A stretch of 64,000 nt of DNA, taken from Diploscapter coronatus. Lineage: Eukaryota; Nematoda; Chromadorea; Rhabditida; Rhabditidae. This document shows, one piece after another, positions 26,801-37,982 of this stretch. The notes under the pieces were generated by a model. It was not told where the DNA came from and ran no database searches. It worked only from the letters and a program-made list of their open reading frames with translations. The translations under genes were made by a program, and so were the position numbers. Where the stretch lies: contig OZ038423.1 in the NCBI GenBank assembly GCA_964036155.1, forward strand, positions 72,245,249 to 72,309,248. Reading direction: 5' to 3'. The number at the start of each line of letters is the position of its first letter. The first letter of the stretch is position 1.

Positions 26801-29097
26801 AAGAGGTGAAGTGTTCTATGAAGGATAGAAATGCGACAAAATTGTGAGAAATTTGTAATTTTGTCAAATTATTCTGAAAAAAATCAAAATCGGTATTTTT
26901 AATTTGCATTGTCAGGTGTACTTATATGGAATAGCCGGTGCCTGTTTCGCAATCGGTCTGAAATACGCTGGAATGGGCATTGGAATCGAGGACAGCGAAA
27001 TGAATACCATATTGGAGACTTTGGTAGGGAATTTAAAAGTCGATATTTTAAAAATTCTTGCAAAACTAAAATAAAAACATCTTTGAGATTTTCAGAATTT
27101 CTACCTGGAAATGTGCATGCCAACGCAGTCGTCGATTCTGTTGGAGAGGCTTCGTCACTTTGCCGGCCCAGATGTCATGGCCACTTGTTCGGAGATACTA
27201 GTCACTTCGATGGCTATGGTAGGGAATTAGGGATTGATAAAAATAAAAATGCCAGAAAATCCAGAATGAAAATTGATATTCTTCAGATCCAAGCTGGCAA
27301 CGGCGATCTGGAATCTGTTAGAATTTGCCGTTTACTGCGAACAATGGAGAGTTTTCATCGGTGGGCTGATGTTAGCAGGTAAGTTGATTTTTTCTTTTAG
27401 CATTTTATCATCAAAATATTTAAACTTTCCTTAATTTTGTGAATAAACTTTTAGATCTCATAATCTACAAACCTTCGCGCACCTCGCAATGGCAGTCAAT
27501 TTCATGTCACAGGGAAGGCAGGACTTGTTTTTCAAAAATAAAATAAACAGAACATTTAGATGCACGTTCAAACGTGACAAGATCTCCTTCGCTCTGCTCA
27601 TCATCGCTTTCTATCCGATTGTCAGTCAGAATTTGGCGGATAACAAGTACGAGTGTTTGTCAGACCTCAAAGATTATTCTTGTAAAATTCATAGATATAC
27701 CTAATCTAATCTAAATGTGATTACGTCGTCGAAAAATTAGAATTTTATACTGAAAAATAAGTAAGAAATTTTCCAAACTTCTCGAATTGATAAATTTTTA
27801 GAAGTTCTAGAAAAGTCGTATCTAATCTGAGATGATAATCTAAAGATGGTTATGCTATTGAAAAAAAATAGAATTTTTACGATATCCTAAAGAAAATATT
27901 AGATTTTTGAAAAAGTAGACACAAAAATACATTGAATTTTCAGACTCTACCATCAGCCTCTCCGTTTCCTGTTCTCGCTCGCAGTCGAGCCTCGTCTGCT
28001 GTTCGTCGTCTCGCGTAGCACTGCACAGCCGATCGCGTGCCCCATTGAAATCACTTATAGAAGGGTCAGCATTTTGGTTTATTTTTGAAAAGTTCGCCTA
28101 CGTTTTCCTTCATCAGCAGCGCTATTATCTCAAAATTTAACTCACGCTTTACTATAAGCATTAATTCAACTTAAAGTTAGAATATATTTTTCAAAAATAA
28201 AATATTGATTCTTGAAAAACTCGAATATTCAGAATGGCCGAGTGCAAGCCGCGATGACGCCCTGCATGCTGCCTCCACTTGATAGCATCAGTTCGATTAC
28301 AATTGGTAAATTACGACTTGTGTGGAAAATTCAATTTTTCATTTTTTTTTCAGGCGGAGGTCGCTTCGAAACGCTGACTTTCGATCTGAACAACGAGATT
28401 CGTCTGAGGACGCTGCAGAGGATTCTCATCAAAGAGGAGGGCAGGATTTTTGTAGATGGAATGTGGGGACTTTTTATTAACAAAATACTTCAAAAATGAA
28501 AGACAAGCTTAGACTTATCTTCTTTAGATTTTTTTAAAGTTAAAAAATCCATATGTTAAAGACTTTTCAGCGGCGAACAGCGAATGTTCGACGAGAGCTC
28601 CGTGGTGGATCTGCCGAGCCTTTTTATGAATTTGGCGACCCCAAATGCAGAGGAAAGGCAGGAAGGGAAAAAGACGGAAATACATGAAGAAAAGAGAAAC
28701 GAACTGCAAACATTCGAAATGATCGGCGACGCCGTGTTCACCAGCAGATTGCATAGCTATTTGAAGGTATCTTTTAAATTTTATTTTGAAAAACATTTTG
28801 AAACAATCTTAAACTTTACGAGATAGATAATTTAGAGGATAATATTCCTTTCATTTTTATATTATAAATATCAAGTTTCAGGAACAAATTCTTATATTTT
28901 AGGGTTATATGATTTGAAAAATGAGGAAACATTTCTTTTATTTCCAGGACCTCTCCCGCTACCCTTCAGAAATGCTCGGCCTGGCATCTAGAGACTTGGA
29001 TGTGGCCGCGCGAGTCGCGTTCGCGCAGTACGGGGACGAGAAACTCGCCTGGAGGCTCAAAATGCAAGCCGTCAAATTTGGAAATTCCAAAGAATAA
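11856..29097 (+). CDS. ANAPC1: Anaphase-promoting complex subunit 1 (APC1)
   Basis: APC1 is the largest scaffold subunit of the APC/C ubiquitin ligase, which drives anaphase and mitotic exit; the C. elegans orthologue is MAT-2. Over 30 exons encode more than 1,500 residues. The N-terminal beta-propeller region is seen at 12171-13572 (VLWHTFCKTRNDSNVVSDS, KVGRIYSTPIRLLVE, TAGEYIILYDGMKK). A Ser-rich loop (SLSRAVLTRSLLRNAG) follows the giant intron. The proteasome/cyclosome (PC) repeats lie at about 24.6-27.3 kb, with Gly/Ala-rich units such as GILCGLGLNGHFVRLN, VGITLGYGGSYLGTADEK and YGIAGACFAIGLKYAG. The C-terminal domain ends at KFGNSKE. The start is placed at 11856 because it is in frame 18 codons upstream of the next ATG (11910). 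The 5.2-kb intron 13573-18761 keeps phase 1 (SR|YQQGIG) and hosts a globin gene. One late exon (about 28340-28470) has an uncertain 3' end. Confidence 0.95.
13784..17219 (-). CDS. Globin with myristoylation-type N-terminus and long Ser/Arg-rich tail, nested in ANAPC1
   Basis: A haem-binding globin of the type expanded in nematodes (sensing, redox or O2 binding; the specific role is unknown). Eight exons join in consistent phase: 17219-17113, 16967-16847, 15738-15647, 15499-15392, 14653-14486, 14385-14300, 14204-14106 and 13947-13784, giving 314 residues. Globin features in order: A helix HRKQVIHSWTVIY; C/D region LPETMHATYRNNEKF; E-F region with proximal His at about residue 106 (LGFSLGGRH); G helix YWAPFAQQLPIAM; H helix SWREFSNALVEAIKRGYEG. 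MGNQAT at the start fits an N-myristoylation consensus, so membrane anchoring is inferred. About 115 residues after the H helix form a basic, Ser-rich tail with no recognised domain. A plain stop is available if the exon-5 donor is not used (AAG TAA at 14482), so a short isoform is possible. TTTTCCAG lies 12 bases before the ATG. Confidence 0.88.
17718..17840. repeat. Foldback (imperfect palindrome) element in ANAPC1 intron
   Basis: Two arms of about 55 bases are inverted copies with roughly 80% identity by eye. Matching blocks include CTAACGGCAGAA versus TTAACGTCAGAA, CTCCATT, and CTATTTC around a short loop near 17775-17785. It lies about 500 bp upstream of the globin start and inside the large ANAPC1 intron. 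It could be a MITE remnant or a hairpin transcript; no target-site duplication was established. Confidence 0.55.
17841..18761. other. Rest of ANAPC1 giant intron upstream of globin
   Basis: Non-coding intron sequence that probably includes the globin promoter. A short TC-rich simple repeat (CTCTCTCTCTCT near 17900) is present. No coding features were seen. Confidence 0.5.
19165..20304. other. 1.1-kb ANAPC1 intron with small palindromes
   Basis: This intron is longer than most others in the gene. It holds a small hairpin GGGGACTAAAATGTCCCC (19396-19413) flanked by GGGAATTC on both sides. No gene was seen in it on either strand. Confidence 0.5.
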
Positions 29098-29641
29098 CCT
29101 TAGCAATTTATTTTTTATAAACCTGGAGAATTATAAGTTTAAAAATAATTAAGATTTTTCGTTTCATAATTTATTTTTTCAAGCTTCGATAATTTATGAA
29201 CTTTCTTCATTGCTTTCTGCAATTTCTTGGAGATAATATGTAAGTTTGCAAAAAAATTTCGAAACCTTTTCATACTATTTCTCCAAGGTACAATAATTTG
29301 CGAATCTTTTGATTTTTTTTGCAGTTATTGGAAAATGTTTCCAGTTCAATTTCAAAGTCTCCAAGAATTTGCCAACTTCAATTTAATTTCGATCTCATGT
29401 TACGGTAACTATCAACTCTCATTTTTATGCAAATTTCTTGTTTGATGTCATTTTCCATGGGTACTGATAAAGATTTAATCACTTTTAATCATAACAAAAT
29501 TTATTGAAAACAAAAGAAATTAGAAATAAACACGAGAAACGAGGGGTGGGGATTGACGTGGAGAATTCAGAATCTCTTGCACGACGATGAACAAGGAAAG
29601 AGTCATCGTGAGGGATTCAGAATCCTTTGACGATAGACAGT
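29098..29641. other. Convergent intergenic region ANAPC1/RPS9
   Basis: 3' UTRs of two convergent genes. Reverse-strand AATAAA at about 29498-29503 fits an RPS9 poly(A) signal. No coding sequence was seen. Confidence 0.55.
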
Positions 29642-30862
29642 CTACTCGTCGTCCTCTTCGGCACCACCGCCCGACTCGCCCTTCTTCATGTTGCGTCGCT
29701 TGACACGGCCTGAGATGTAGAAATTAAACAAAGAATCACTTTTCTCAAATTATTGATTTCCAGAAAAAAGATCAAATAAATTATAAGGTCTTCCTTCAGA
29801 TTTTCATTCTTTTTTAATTATTAAAAAAGATTTCGATTAAAAATCTGACCAGGTCTGCCACCGCCGAAGGGCGACTGGAGGGAGAAGTCGATGTGCTTCT
29901 GTGAGTCGAGGCGCACGATGAACGAGGGCACGTCGACCACTTGGCGGCGCACACTGCAACTTTTATTTTATTCTCAAAATTAAGGGAAAATTCAAACCGA
30001 ATGTGATGATGACGGATGAGAACGCGAGCGTGGTGGATGGACTTGGCGAGGCCGAGCTTGAACACCTGCGTCTGGAGGCGACGTTCAAAGAAGTCCTCAA
30101 CTTTCAGGCCGAGCACGTGATCCAGCTTCATTTTGTCCTCAGTCAGCACTCCAATTCGCACCTACAATTCAGAAATTGGTATTTCAAGAAAGAACTAGAA
30201 AAAAGAATTTCGATTTTTTCCATTCTCACCCAAGTTTTTTGTGTTAAATTAAGTTGGTAAAGTGGGCAAAATCGTGATATTTAAAGAATCAACGTAAAAA
30301 GTGGATTTATGCAAGAAAAACAAGTTTTCACAGGAAAAATCTTACGAGACGACGGAGCAGAGCATTTCCCTCGAACAGTCTCTTGGGGTCCTTCTCTTCG
30401 AGGGTGAGCAGCTCTCGAGCGGCCTTTCGCACCTTGGCCAGCGTGTACTTGACGCGCCACACCTCGCGCTTGTTCTTCAGACCGAACTCGCCGATCAATT
30501 TCAGCTCCTGAAATTTGAAGAAATACTAATTTTCTAGAATTAGTAAATTTACAATTGCTTGAATATTTCCCCTTCAAAAACAGAATAGTATACTAACAAG
30601 ACTTTGAGCCCGTTTCGAAAAGGGATTTAAACAAATGAAAATTTCAATTTTATGCTTCAAGTTACTGCTCAAAAATTAATTCCTTTAAAAAAAAACTTGT
30701 TATTTCAACAGTTCAGGAAGAACTATTTTTCAAAAATTCATTTTTAAGGTTTTCTAAAATTTAAATCTTCGAATTCGGTCGAACCTGGTCGAGGCGCTCC
30801 TTCTCGAAAGGACGACGCGGCGACTTGGTGACTTTGGACTGCACCGTCAGGATACGGGGCAT
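29642..30862 (-). CDS. RPS9: 40S ribosomal protein S9 (uS4)
   Basis: A structural protein of the small ribosomal subunit, binding 18S rRNA and contributing to decoding accuracy. Five exons (30862-30785, 30507-30346, 30161-29998, 29953-29850, 29709-29642) join exactly to give 191 residues, close to the human 194. The protein begins [15 protein letters not shown] and contains [38 protein letters not shown], the S4 RNA-binding segment with [19 protein letters not shown], and [17 protein letters not shown]. It ends in the usual acidic tail. Base and codon use is more GC-rich than the surrounding introns, as expected of a highly expressed gene. No snoRNA C/D boxes were found in its introns by eye. 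Confidence 0.97.
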
Positions 30863-31380
30863 TGTTTACAACCCTTGAATTTGCACAATTAAAGAAAGAC
30901 GACCAGCACAATTTAAAATAATTCGAAGACAATTCAGGCAATACTAGAAAAGTGAGAAGCTAATGATAATTTGAAGAAAATGAACAGAGCAATTAACAGA
31001 GGTGACTAGATCAATTAAGGGAGATAATTAGCATAATTAACGGAGATAATCCCTCGAAAATTCGAAGCAAATGAAAAATAGACGATTTTAGGCCGAAAAT
31101 ACTGTGAATGTTTACAGCGTACTTTGCATTTAGGCGCGTAGTTAAAAATCGACCAAAGAGAGGGCGAACGAAAGGAAGGAAAAGGAGGGAGAACTCTGTT
31201 GTTTCCAATTACTTTTGGGGGTTTTTTTTTCATTTTCTCTCGATTTTTCGTGAAACTCTTGTATTTTTATAGAAGACCCCCTTGAAATAGAAGGCCTATC
31301 TAGTGTAGGATAGCGACAAAGACCCTTTCGAAAAGTAGAAGCACTGTTCTCTTTCATGCTCGTACTTTTGACTGTCCAAG
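30863..31380. promoter_or_regulatory. Shared divergent promoter of RPS9 and LSM1
   Basis: 518 bp separate the two divergent ATGs, so both promoters must lie here or overlap. No TATA box was seen near either start. Several AATTAA/AATTAG repeats occur at 30960-31045. Confidence 0.55.
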
Positions 31381-32096
31381 ATGGCTTTTACGTCTTCAGA
31401 AATATTTCGAATGGAGCTCCCGAATCCGTACCTGCCGGGAGCGAGCAGCCTATTCGAGCAGCTCGACAAGAAGCTGATGGTTGTTCTCCGAGACGGCAGG
31501 AAATTGGTTGGGTATTTGAGGTGAGGCTTTTTTTAGAAATTTTTTCTTTAATTTCGATAAATGAATGAATGACCAAGACCGTTTTCGATTTCTAGGAACC
31601 CTTATATAATTTTTGTATTTCGATATTTGATTTTTTCCTGAAGAAAAATCATAAAGTATCGTATTTTTCCAATTCTTTACTTGCCTAGAAAATCGAAAAT
31701 TTAAATCTATGGTCAGAAGGATGACTTTTCAGATCGATAGACCAATTCGCTAATCTGATTCTGGAAGACGTCGTGGAAAGGACGTTCGTGGACAAGTACT
31801 ATTGCGACGTCGAGCAGGGATTCCTTCTGATTCGCGGAGAGAACGTGGAATTGGCCGGCGAGATCGATGAAAATGCTGACACTGGATTGACGCAGGTCCA
31901 TTATTTGTTTATATTTTTTAAATTTGATTTTCGCTTATCAAAAATTGGATGGATGATTTGCTAAAAAAGTTCTAAACTTCAGGTTTCCGTTGAAGAGCTG
32001 CAGAAACTTGAGGAAGAATTGTCGAAGCCGAACAAATCGGTCGACACAAAGTCTGCCAAGAACACGAAACACGTCGATTTGGACGAATTCACGTAA
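31381..32096 (+). CDS. LSM1: LSM1, Sm-like subunit of the Lsm1-7 mRNA-decay ring
   Basis: LSM1 is the defining subunit of the cytoplasmic Lsm1-7/Pat1 ring that binds oligoadenylated mRNA 3' ends and promotes decapping. Three exons (31381-31520, 31733-31895, 31983-32096) give 138 residues, against 133 in human. The Sm1 motif is KLMVVLRDGRKLVGYLRSID with ANLILED, and Sm2 is GFLLIRGENVEL, which carries the RNA-binding Arg-Gly. A C-terminal helical extension follows (VSVEELQKLEEE). The start is the first ATG after an in-frame break and matches the family N-terminus (LPNPYLPGASSLFEQLDKKL). Confidence 0.96.
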
Positions 32097-33989
32097 ATTT
32101 CACTTCTATTCCTCATTTTGAAGGAGGAAATCTGAAAAATACAATTTTTTATTCTCCTTTTACTTTTGCTTATTTGATAATTCGGAAAAATAGTATGCAA
32201 AAGTGAATGCGTTTCCCTACACTATTTACTAGACTGCGAAGATCCGAAAGTTCCGAATACTCTTAATTTTTAATTGTATACTTTCCAAACTTAATTATCT
32301 GATTCTTCATTGTACCATATCGTTCAATGTGAAATTCACCATTACTTCAGTGTACATTTGACGGGTCGACTATTTTACATTTTCACTGAAAATAAAAATT
32401 CTTTCGTTTGATTTTCATTGTTATGCTGGCTGTATTCAAACAGCAGCTTTTATTATGAGAAAGCTGTATCTTTTAATTTTATGATTTCGCAAATTTTCAT
32501 TTGCTCCGCATATTTTGACACGTTTTTTTTCTCTATTCTATTCGTTTCTACAACTTGACATGTGACAGATGCTGCATTTCCTTCATTTCTTGATTTAATT
32601 CTGAAAATCTCGAGTTCGACCTCGAAATGTTCAAAATCTAAACTTCGTACAATCCTGAATTGTTTAATATTCTAAGATTTTGTTTCCTCTTTAAAAATCT
32701 CGATAAATCTTCTTTCATTCAACCGTTCATAATTCAGATTTCGACCTCGATTCAATCAATCTTTCTGTCTAACTATCTAATTAGTCCATGTCTTTTTTCG
32801 CTCATATTCACGCACTATCTCTCTGTTAGATTACAATGCGTTCAGGCCAGTTCTATGTTCATTGTCAAGTGAAACTTGTCCGTGCCCTGCATTAGCGAGA
32901 GAAATAATGAATGCGAAAATATGAAACATAGGAAACATGAGATGATTCAATGTAGAATCGGGTTGTGTCTTCAAAAATTGCGATAATTCACCCTTTTCTT
33001 TCATGTTTTTTTTTGGATTAGACATTTCTTAGATCACCTTTTTCTGCTCATTATCTGAAAATTCTTTTAAAAAATCGTCACTTTCTTTACCTTTCATTTC
33101 TTCTTGATCTTCCTTTGTCCTATTCTAGATTTGAATGATCTTCTTATTCAATATTTAGATAACCTATTCTTTTCTTTCAAAATTTCATTTTTCTCATTTT
33201 TCTCATTTTTCGCTTTTTCCTGATTACATTCTGATCGTGTAAAAATTGTTGATTTGACCATTCCTGTCCTATTAACTATGAATTGTTCATTTTCCAGGGG
33301 TCGATTCTTTTTCTTCCAGTTGTCCACAAGTCTTCAATTTTTACTGTCCTCTGTGCGACAGTCTCTTCCTCCAAATCACTCCACCACTTCGCACAATTCT
33401 TCACTTCCGTAAGTGATCGTTTTCATTTTCTTATTTTCAGCATCATAGAAAATTCAGTTTATATATCATACGTTAGAAAATTTTCTAGTTTTCTCCTTTT
33501 ACCTTCACTATTTCACGTGAATAATACATGAACTTAGAATTTTGTGATGTATGAGCATTTTTTTTTTTCCAAAAACCTCTAATTAATGAATGTTCATATT
33601 AGGAAAATGAACGAGAACATTGAAAACGAAAGGAAAACTCTTCCTCTTTATAATCCTCTTTTCACGTTCTTTATGGAAATACATTTTCGTTCCCATTTGT
33701 ACCCTACCCAACCCTGTATAATACTTGAAAACTCCATTTTTCAAACCTTCGTGAAAACTTGATCTTTTTCTTATCAGAAAGTCTAAAATAACTTTCTCAT
33801 GAATGAATCCCTGTACTTTCCTTCTCTTCTCAGATTTCCTTATCATTAACCATTCTTTTCTCTTTTCCTTATCAGTGATCTGCCAATTTAGCCCCTCATC
33901 GGTTGCTTTCCCTGCCTTTCCGAGCCCTTTGCCCTCTGCTTTCAAATCGGACCTGTCTATATTCAATTCGCAGCTTCAGCTCAGCAAAA
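32097..33989 (+). other. LSM1 3' UTR and long T-rich upstream region of UMP-CMP kinase
   Basis: 1.9 kb of T/C-rich non-coding DNA. AATAAA near 32391 fits the LSM1 poly(A) site. A 9-bp imperfect tandem repeat (TTTTTCTCA units, about 33187-33212) is present. Acceptor-like CTTCAG and CTCAG lie within 15 bases of the kinase ATG. Short open frames carry no family features. Confidence 0.5.
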
Positions 33990-35399
33990 ATGACCGGAGA
34001 TAGTTCTCAGGTAGCATTTCTATCAATTACTTGGACTTGATCTAAAGGATTTAGATCTTTGACATTTTAAGCATGAGTTGAAGTTAATCGTGAATTTTTT
34101 ATGAATATATGAATTGGGTTATTTCAGAAACTCTTCAAAGTCGTGTTCATTTTGGGTCCTCCTGGGTCGGGCAAAGGCACTTGCTGTCATGCTATTCAGA
34201 AGGTTTTTATTTCTTTTTTTTATAGAAAAAATGTATAAATTTTAAAAATTAGCATAATTAAAAAAAATAATAATAAAATAATCTCTTTAGAACCACGGTC
34301 TGATCCATTTATCTGCGGGCGATCTGCTGCGTGAAGAGCGGCAGAGGGAGGGCTCGGAAGTAGGAGCGCTGATCGAGACACACATCAGAAATGGCACCAT
34401 CGTTCCCGTCGAAATCACTTGTCAACTTCTTGAAAATGCAAGGATTTTTTGTTTTTAATTTCAACGATTCCCCATTATGTTTTCCTTGAAATATTTCAAC
34501 TCCTTAATTGCTATTTTGAGAGAATAATATCAAAGTTAATATCTTTACATGAAATTTTATTATCTCTCGCACACTCCCTCAACTGAAATAGCAAACAATT
34601 GAGAAATTTTTGAATTAAGGCATGTTTCAGGCAATGCGAGCCGCCGGCGACTCTGCAAAGGGCTTCCTTGTGGACGGATTCCCCAGAAATCAGGACAATC
34701 TGGATGGATGGAAACGACAAATGAGTGGCAAAGTAAGCTAATTTATTTAAAATAATGAAAATTTTAAATTTCTTATCTTCAGGTTAATGAAAAATTCGTC
34801 CTTTTCCTGACCTGCCCAACTGACGATTGCATCAAGAGATGTCTGAATCGAGGTTAGAAATTAAAGCCTACGAGTTTTTGAATACTTTCCTAAAAATCAA
34901 CTATTATCTTTCTCTCAAGATACTATTCTTAGTGCTTCATAGACGATTCTCGTTTTTTTTCCCCGTGACGAATATACTTATTTAATTTTAAGGAGAAGGT
35001 CGTTCCGACGACAACGAAGAGTCGTTCCGCAAACGAATCGACACTTACAACGGCCAGACGCTGCCGATCATCGAATTCTACAGGAAGCAGGGCCTCGTCA
35101 GGGAGGTCAATTCCGGAAGACCTATTGAGCAGGTTTGATTTACATTTTATTCTAATTTTCTATAAAAATTAAAGTTATTAAATTTCTGTACATATTTTAA
35201 CGAAAAATATTAAACGACGGTTTTGAAAAGTCTTTGTGAAATTCAAATTCAATGTTCTCACTATCGCTGTTGTTTCTATTTCTTTTGGACAAAAATGATT
35301 ATATGCTTTTAAATAATTTCATTTCCGATAAACATCTGAAATTTTTGATTTCAGGTCCTTGAAGACGTTGAGCGCGTGTTCACTGAAGCCGGATTTTAA
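33990..35399 (+). CDS. CMPK1: UMP-CMP kinase
   Basis: Transfers phosphate from ATP to UMP, CMP and dCMP in cytosolic pyrimidine nucleotide synthesis. Seven exons (33990-34010, 34128-34202, 34291-34437, 34631-34732, 34783-34852, 34993-35132, 35355-35399) join to 199 residues, the family's usual size. Visible motifs are the P-loop GPPGSGKGT, the nucleoside-monophosphate binding segment [30 protein letters not shown], the LID region [16 protein letters not shown], and a C-terminal helix. The third intron (34438-34630) has no GT at its 5' end and must use GC (AAT|GCAAGG). The first exon is only seven codons. Confidence 0.96.
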
Positions 35400-36653
35400 A
35401 TTAATCTTAAGAATTCGACGAAAATTATTTTGACCTAGGAAATTTTTCATCTCTTAAGCAATTCACTTTGATCCTTTCATTTCACGTTATTCAAAATTTA
35501 ATCTAATCATTTATTATCATTTTTCGTTTCTTTAATATTCACTCATTTATTACTCTTAAAATAGAGAATATCGTCTAGAATATCTAAATTCTTTGTAGGA
35601 TTTTTTACAAAAATTTATTTGTCAGTTATTTTTGGCTTATTTCGTAGTTGAGTACTTTCCAAAAGGCCAGTATAGTCGAAAATCTTTGTAGAATTTTATT
35701 TAATTCGGATTCTTGTTGTATCTTTACCATCATTTTGTAAATCTCGCTATCTTGAGCCTCAACTTTCCCTGAAGATAGATGAAGTTTATAAATTATGATG
35801 GTGAAAAATACAAAAGCTCACATTCTTCCGATCAGACATGTTTCTTGTAAGAATGAGTTAAAAATCTAAATTGAAGCCGTAGTTTGATTGGTTTAGAGTC
35901 GAATATTATTTTATCACGAAATTTTACAAGTCAGAAACTTTAATTGCCGCAAAAATCTGTCGATTTCTACGTGTAACATCACTATTTTCTATCACTGTAT
36001 TATGATTTTTTTCTCAATCACTTGGACCTTTTTCAGAATGAATAAATCGATCGCGAAAATGGGTTTCCATTAATTTTGGCGGAATGATGTGTGTCTTCTA
36101 GCTCTTCAAACTTACTTTAACTTTTTTGTTGAAGATTTAGACTAAGTACCATTCCACGAATAACTGTAACAAGGGTTCGGACAATTGCAAGTGTCTCGGA
36201 TCCGAACCAAACTCATATGGGTGGATACACCCATGAACCCTAATCACAAAAATGGGGGGACCAGGTCACGTCCCCAAAAGTGGGCGGGGCTACGTGGGGG
36301 TCAAAGTTGGGAGTTTTGCAATTTGACACTCGTCAGGAACAGGACTGTTGCGGAATCGAGTTTAAAAAAAAACTGAAATTGGAATCGGAATCAGAACCAT
36401 GATTGAAAATTGGGAATCGGAACTTCCGCCTCGCCCCTGAACAGAATTATCTTAGATGATAAATCGCGTTTAGGAATCGACTTTTATAGCCTGATAAAAA
36501 CGGTGAAGCATCAATTTAGTGGTTTCATTCTTCTTTCTTCAATGACCAATTTTAAACTCTCTAATTGCAGACTTTCTCATTCAATCAATACTCTTTTACT
36601 ATTTTCATTTCGAAATATAATACTATGGTGATTGTTCAGGTTTCTTAACAAAG
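35400..36653. other. Intergenic region between UMP-CMP kinase and F-box/kelch gene
   Basis: Kinase 3' UTR with AATAAA near 36041, then repeat-like, locally GC-rich sequence at about 36170-36440. GTTCAG ends at 36639, 14 bases before the F-box ATG. No coding gene was seen. Confidence 0.5.
36174..36309. repeat. GC-rich patch with two small hairpins
   Basis: Two adjacent perfect hairpins are present: GGTTCGGA (36174-36181) pairs with TCCGAACC (36201-36208), and ATGGGTGGATACACCCAT (36217-36234) has a 7-bp stem with a GATA loop. GGGGACC...GTCCCC and GGGCGGGGC follow, in marked contrast to the AT-rich surroundings. This is probably a repeat remnant; the family is unknown. Confidence 0.45.
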
Positions 36654-37982
36654 ATGTTAGCCAATTTACCAGTCGAAATTATATTGTTGATCTGTGAATA
36701 TCCCGAATTCAAAGACCTAGGACAATTGGCTTGGACTAACAAACGGATGATGCAAATAATCAAGAAATATCTGCCGATAGCGCTCGAGAGGAAGAGTTTA
36801 TTCTATCGTAGGAAAATATTTCTTGTATGAAAGAAAATTAATTTTAGTATTAGTGCTTTATAAAAACTATTACATCGAAGAAGGAAGAATTTGTCTGTTT
36901 GATTCGCATACTAATTCTGTTGAACAGATTACGAAATTTACTAACGATTTATATCCATATGAAGTAGCAACTACAAAAGATAAAGTAGATTATTTTATTT
37001 GACATTGTCAATTTTGTAAATTTTAGATTTTTGCAATTAATCCACGTAAAAAATCAGTTAAAATATTTGACTTGAATACTCGACGAATTTCAAAAGGTCT
37101 TATCAACAAATCCATGAATGATCGATTCAAAGAATTTTATAGGTCCAAATCCTCCTGAATGGCGTAGAGATGCATCTGTGGCTTATTTCAAAGACAAATT
37201 GTATTATTTGGGTGGAGTGGATTCTAAAACATGGGAAGATACGGATCAAGTTGATGTAAGAAGGTCGAATGAAAGTCCACGAAATAATTTATTCAGGTTT
37301 TAATAAATAGAAAATGGCAAACAGGACCTGCTTTTCCTTGTCCAATTATGTGGGTTCAAACAGTAATATGCGATGAAAGTTTATACGGTTACATTATAGC
37401 ATATTCAGTGTTGTAATTATGGGTATTCAGTTATTGGTGGTTATGCAAATAGAATGATATATCGATTATCAGACAATGAACGGGAATGGATTGGAATCGG
37501 AGCGACTCCAGAAAGACGATGGCATTTCGGAGTTGCATCGCTAAATGGAAAAATTTACATAGCTGGAGGAGAGGAGTCGTTAATTTTATATGATAAATAA
37601 TGTATCATTATATATTTAGTGATGTTGAATTATTCAAATCCTGTCTGTGTTTCGATCCCTCAGCTCCAGTTGACAGTCGAATTTCTCGAATCGCTAATAT
37701 GAAGTATATAAGATATTTTCATTCTCTTGTTGCTGCAAGTGGAAAATTGTATGCAATCGGAGGGTGAGCTGAGATTTGCATATCTTGATACCAAATATTT
37801 GTTAAATTAGATTTAAAAAAGGTGGTATGAACGATTTTTGTAATTCAATCGAGGAATACAATCCACAAACGAACAAATGGCGAGAAGTCGGAATATTGAG
37901 AAGCTTGCCTGCGACTAACGAAAGTGCTGGAAAGAAAACGCGCACTAGTCGTACTAACAAGAATAAATGCCTTCTCAGCTGA
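36654..37982 (+). CDS. F-box and kelch-repeat protein, probably frameshifted at the C-terminus
   Basis: F-box proteins recruit substrates to SCF ubiquitin ligases; kelch blades form a substrate-binding beta-propeller. Exon 1 encodes an F-box (LPVEIILLICEYPEFKDLGQ). About seven more exons with very short introns (38-60 bp) encode kelch units: ASVAYFKDKLYYLGGVDS, NYGYSVIGGY, HFGVASLNGKIYIAGGEES, HSLVAASGKLYAIGG and FCNSIEEYNPQTNKWREVG. After the last blade begins (LPATNESAG) the frame runs into an unrelated basic tail and a stop at 37980-37982. The alternative frame just downstream reads like the continuation of a kelch blade (ALVVLTRINAFSAEC), so a 1-base insertion or deletion is likely. An orphan member of a fast-evolving family is also possible. 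AATAAA lies near 38183. Confidence 0.68.

Noticed and set aside
29849..30784. snoRNAs in RPS9 introns
   Set aside because: No paired C (TGATGA) and D (CTGA) boxes with terminal stems were found.
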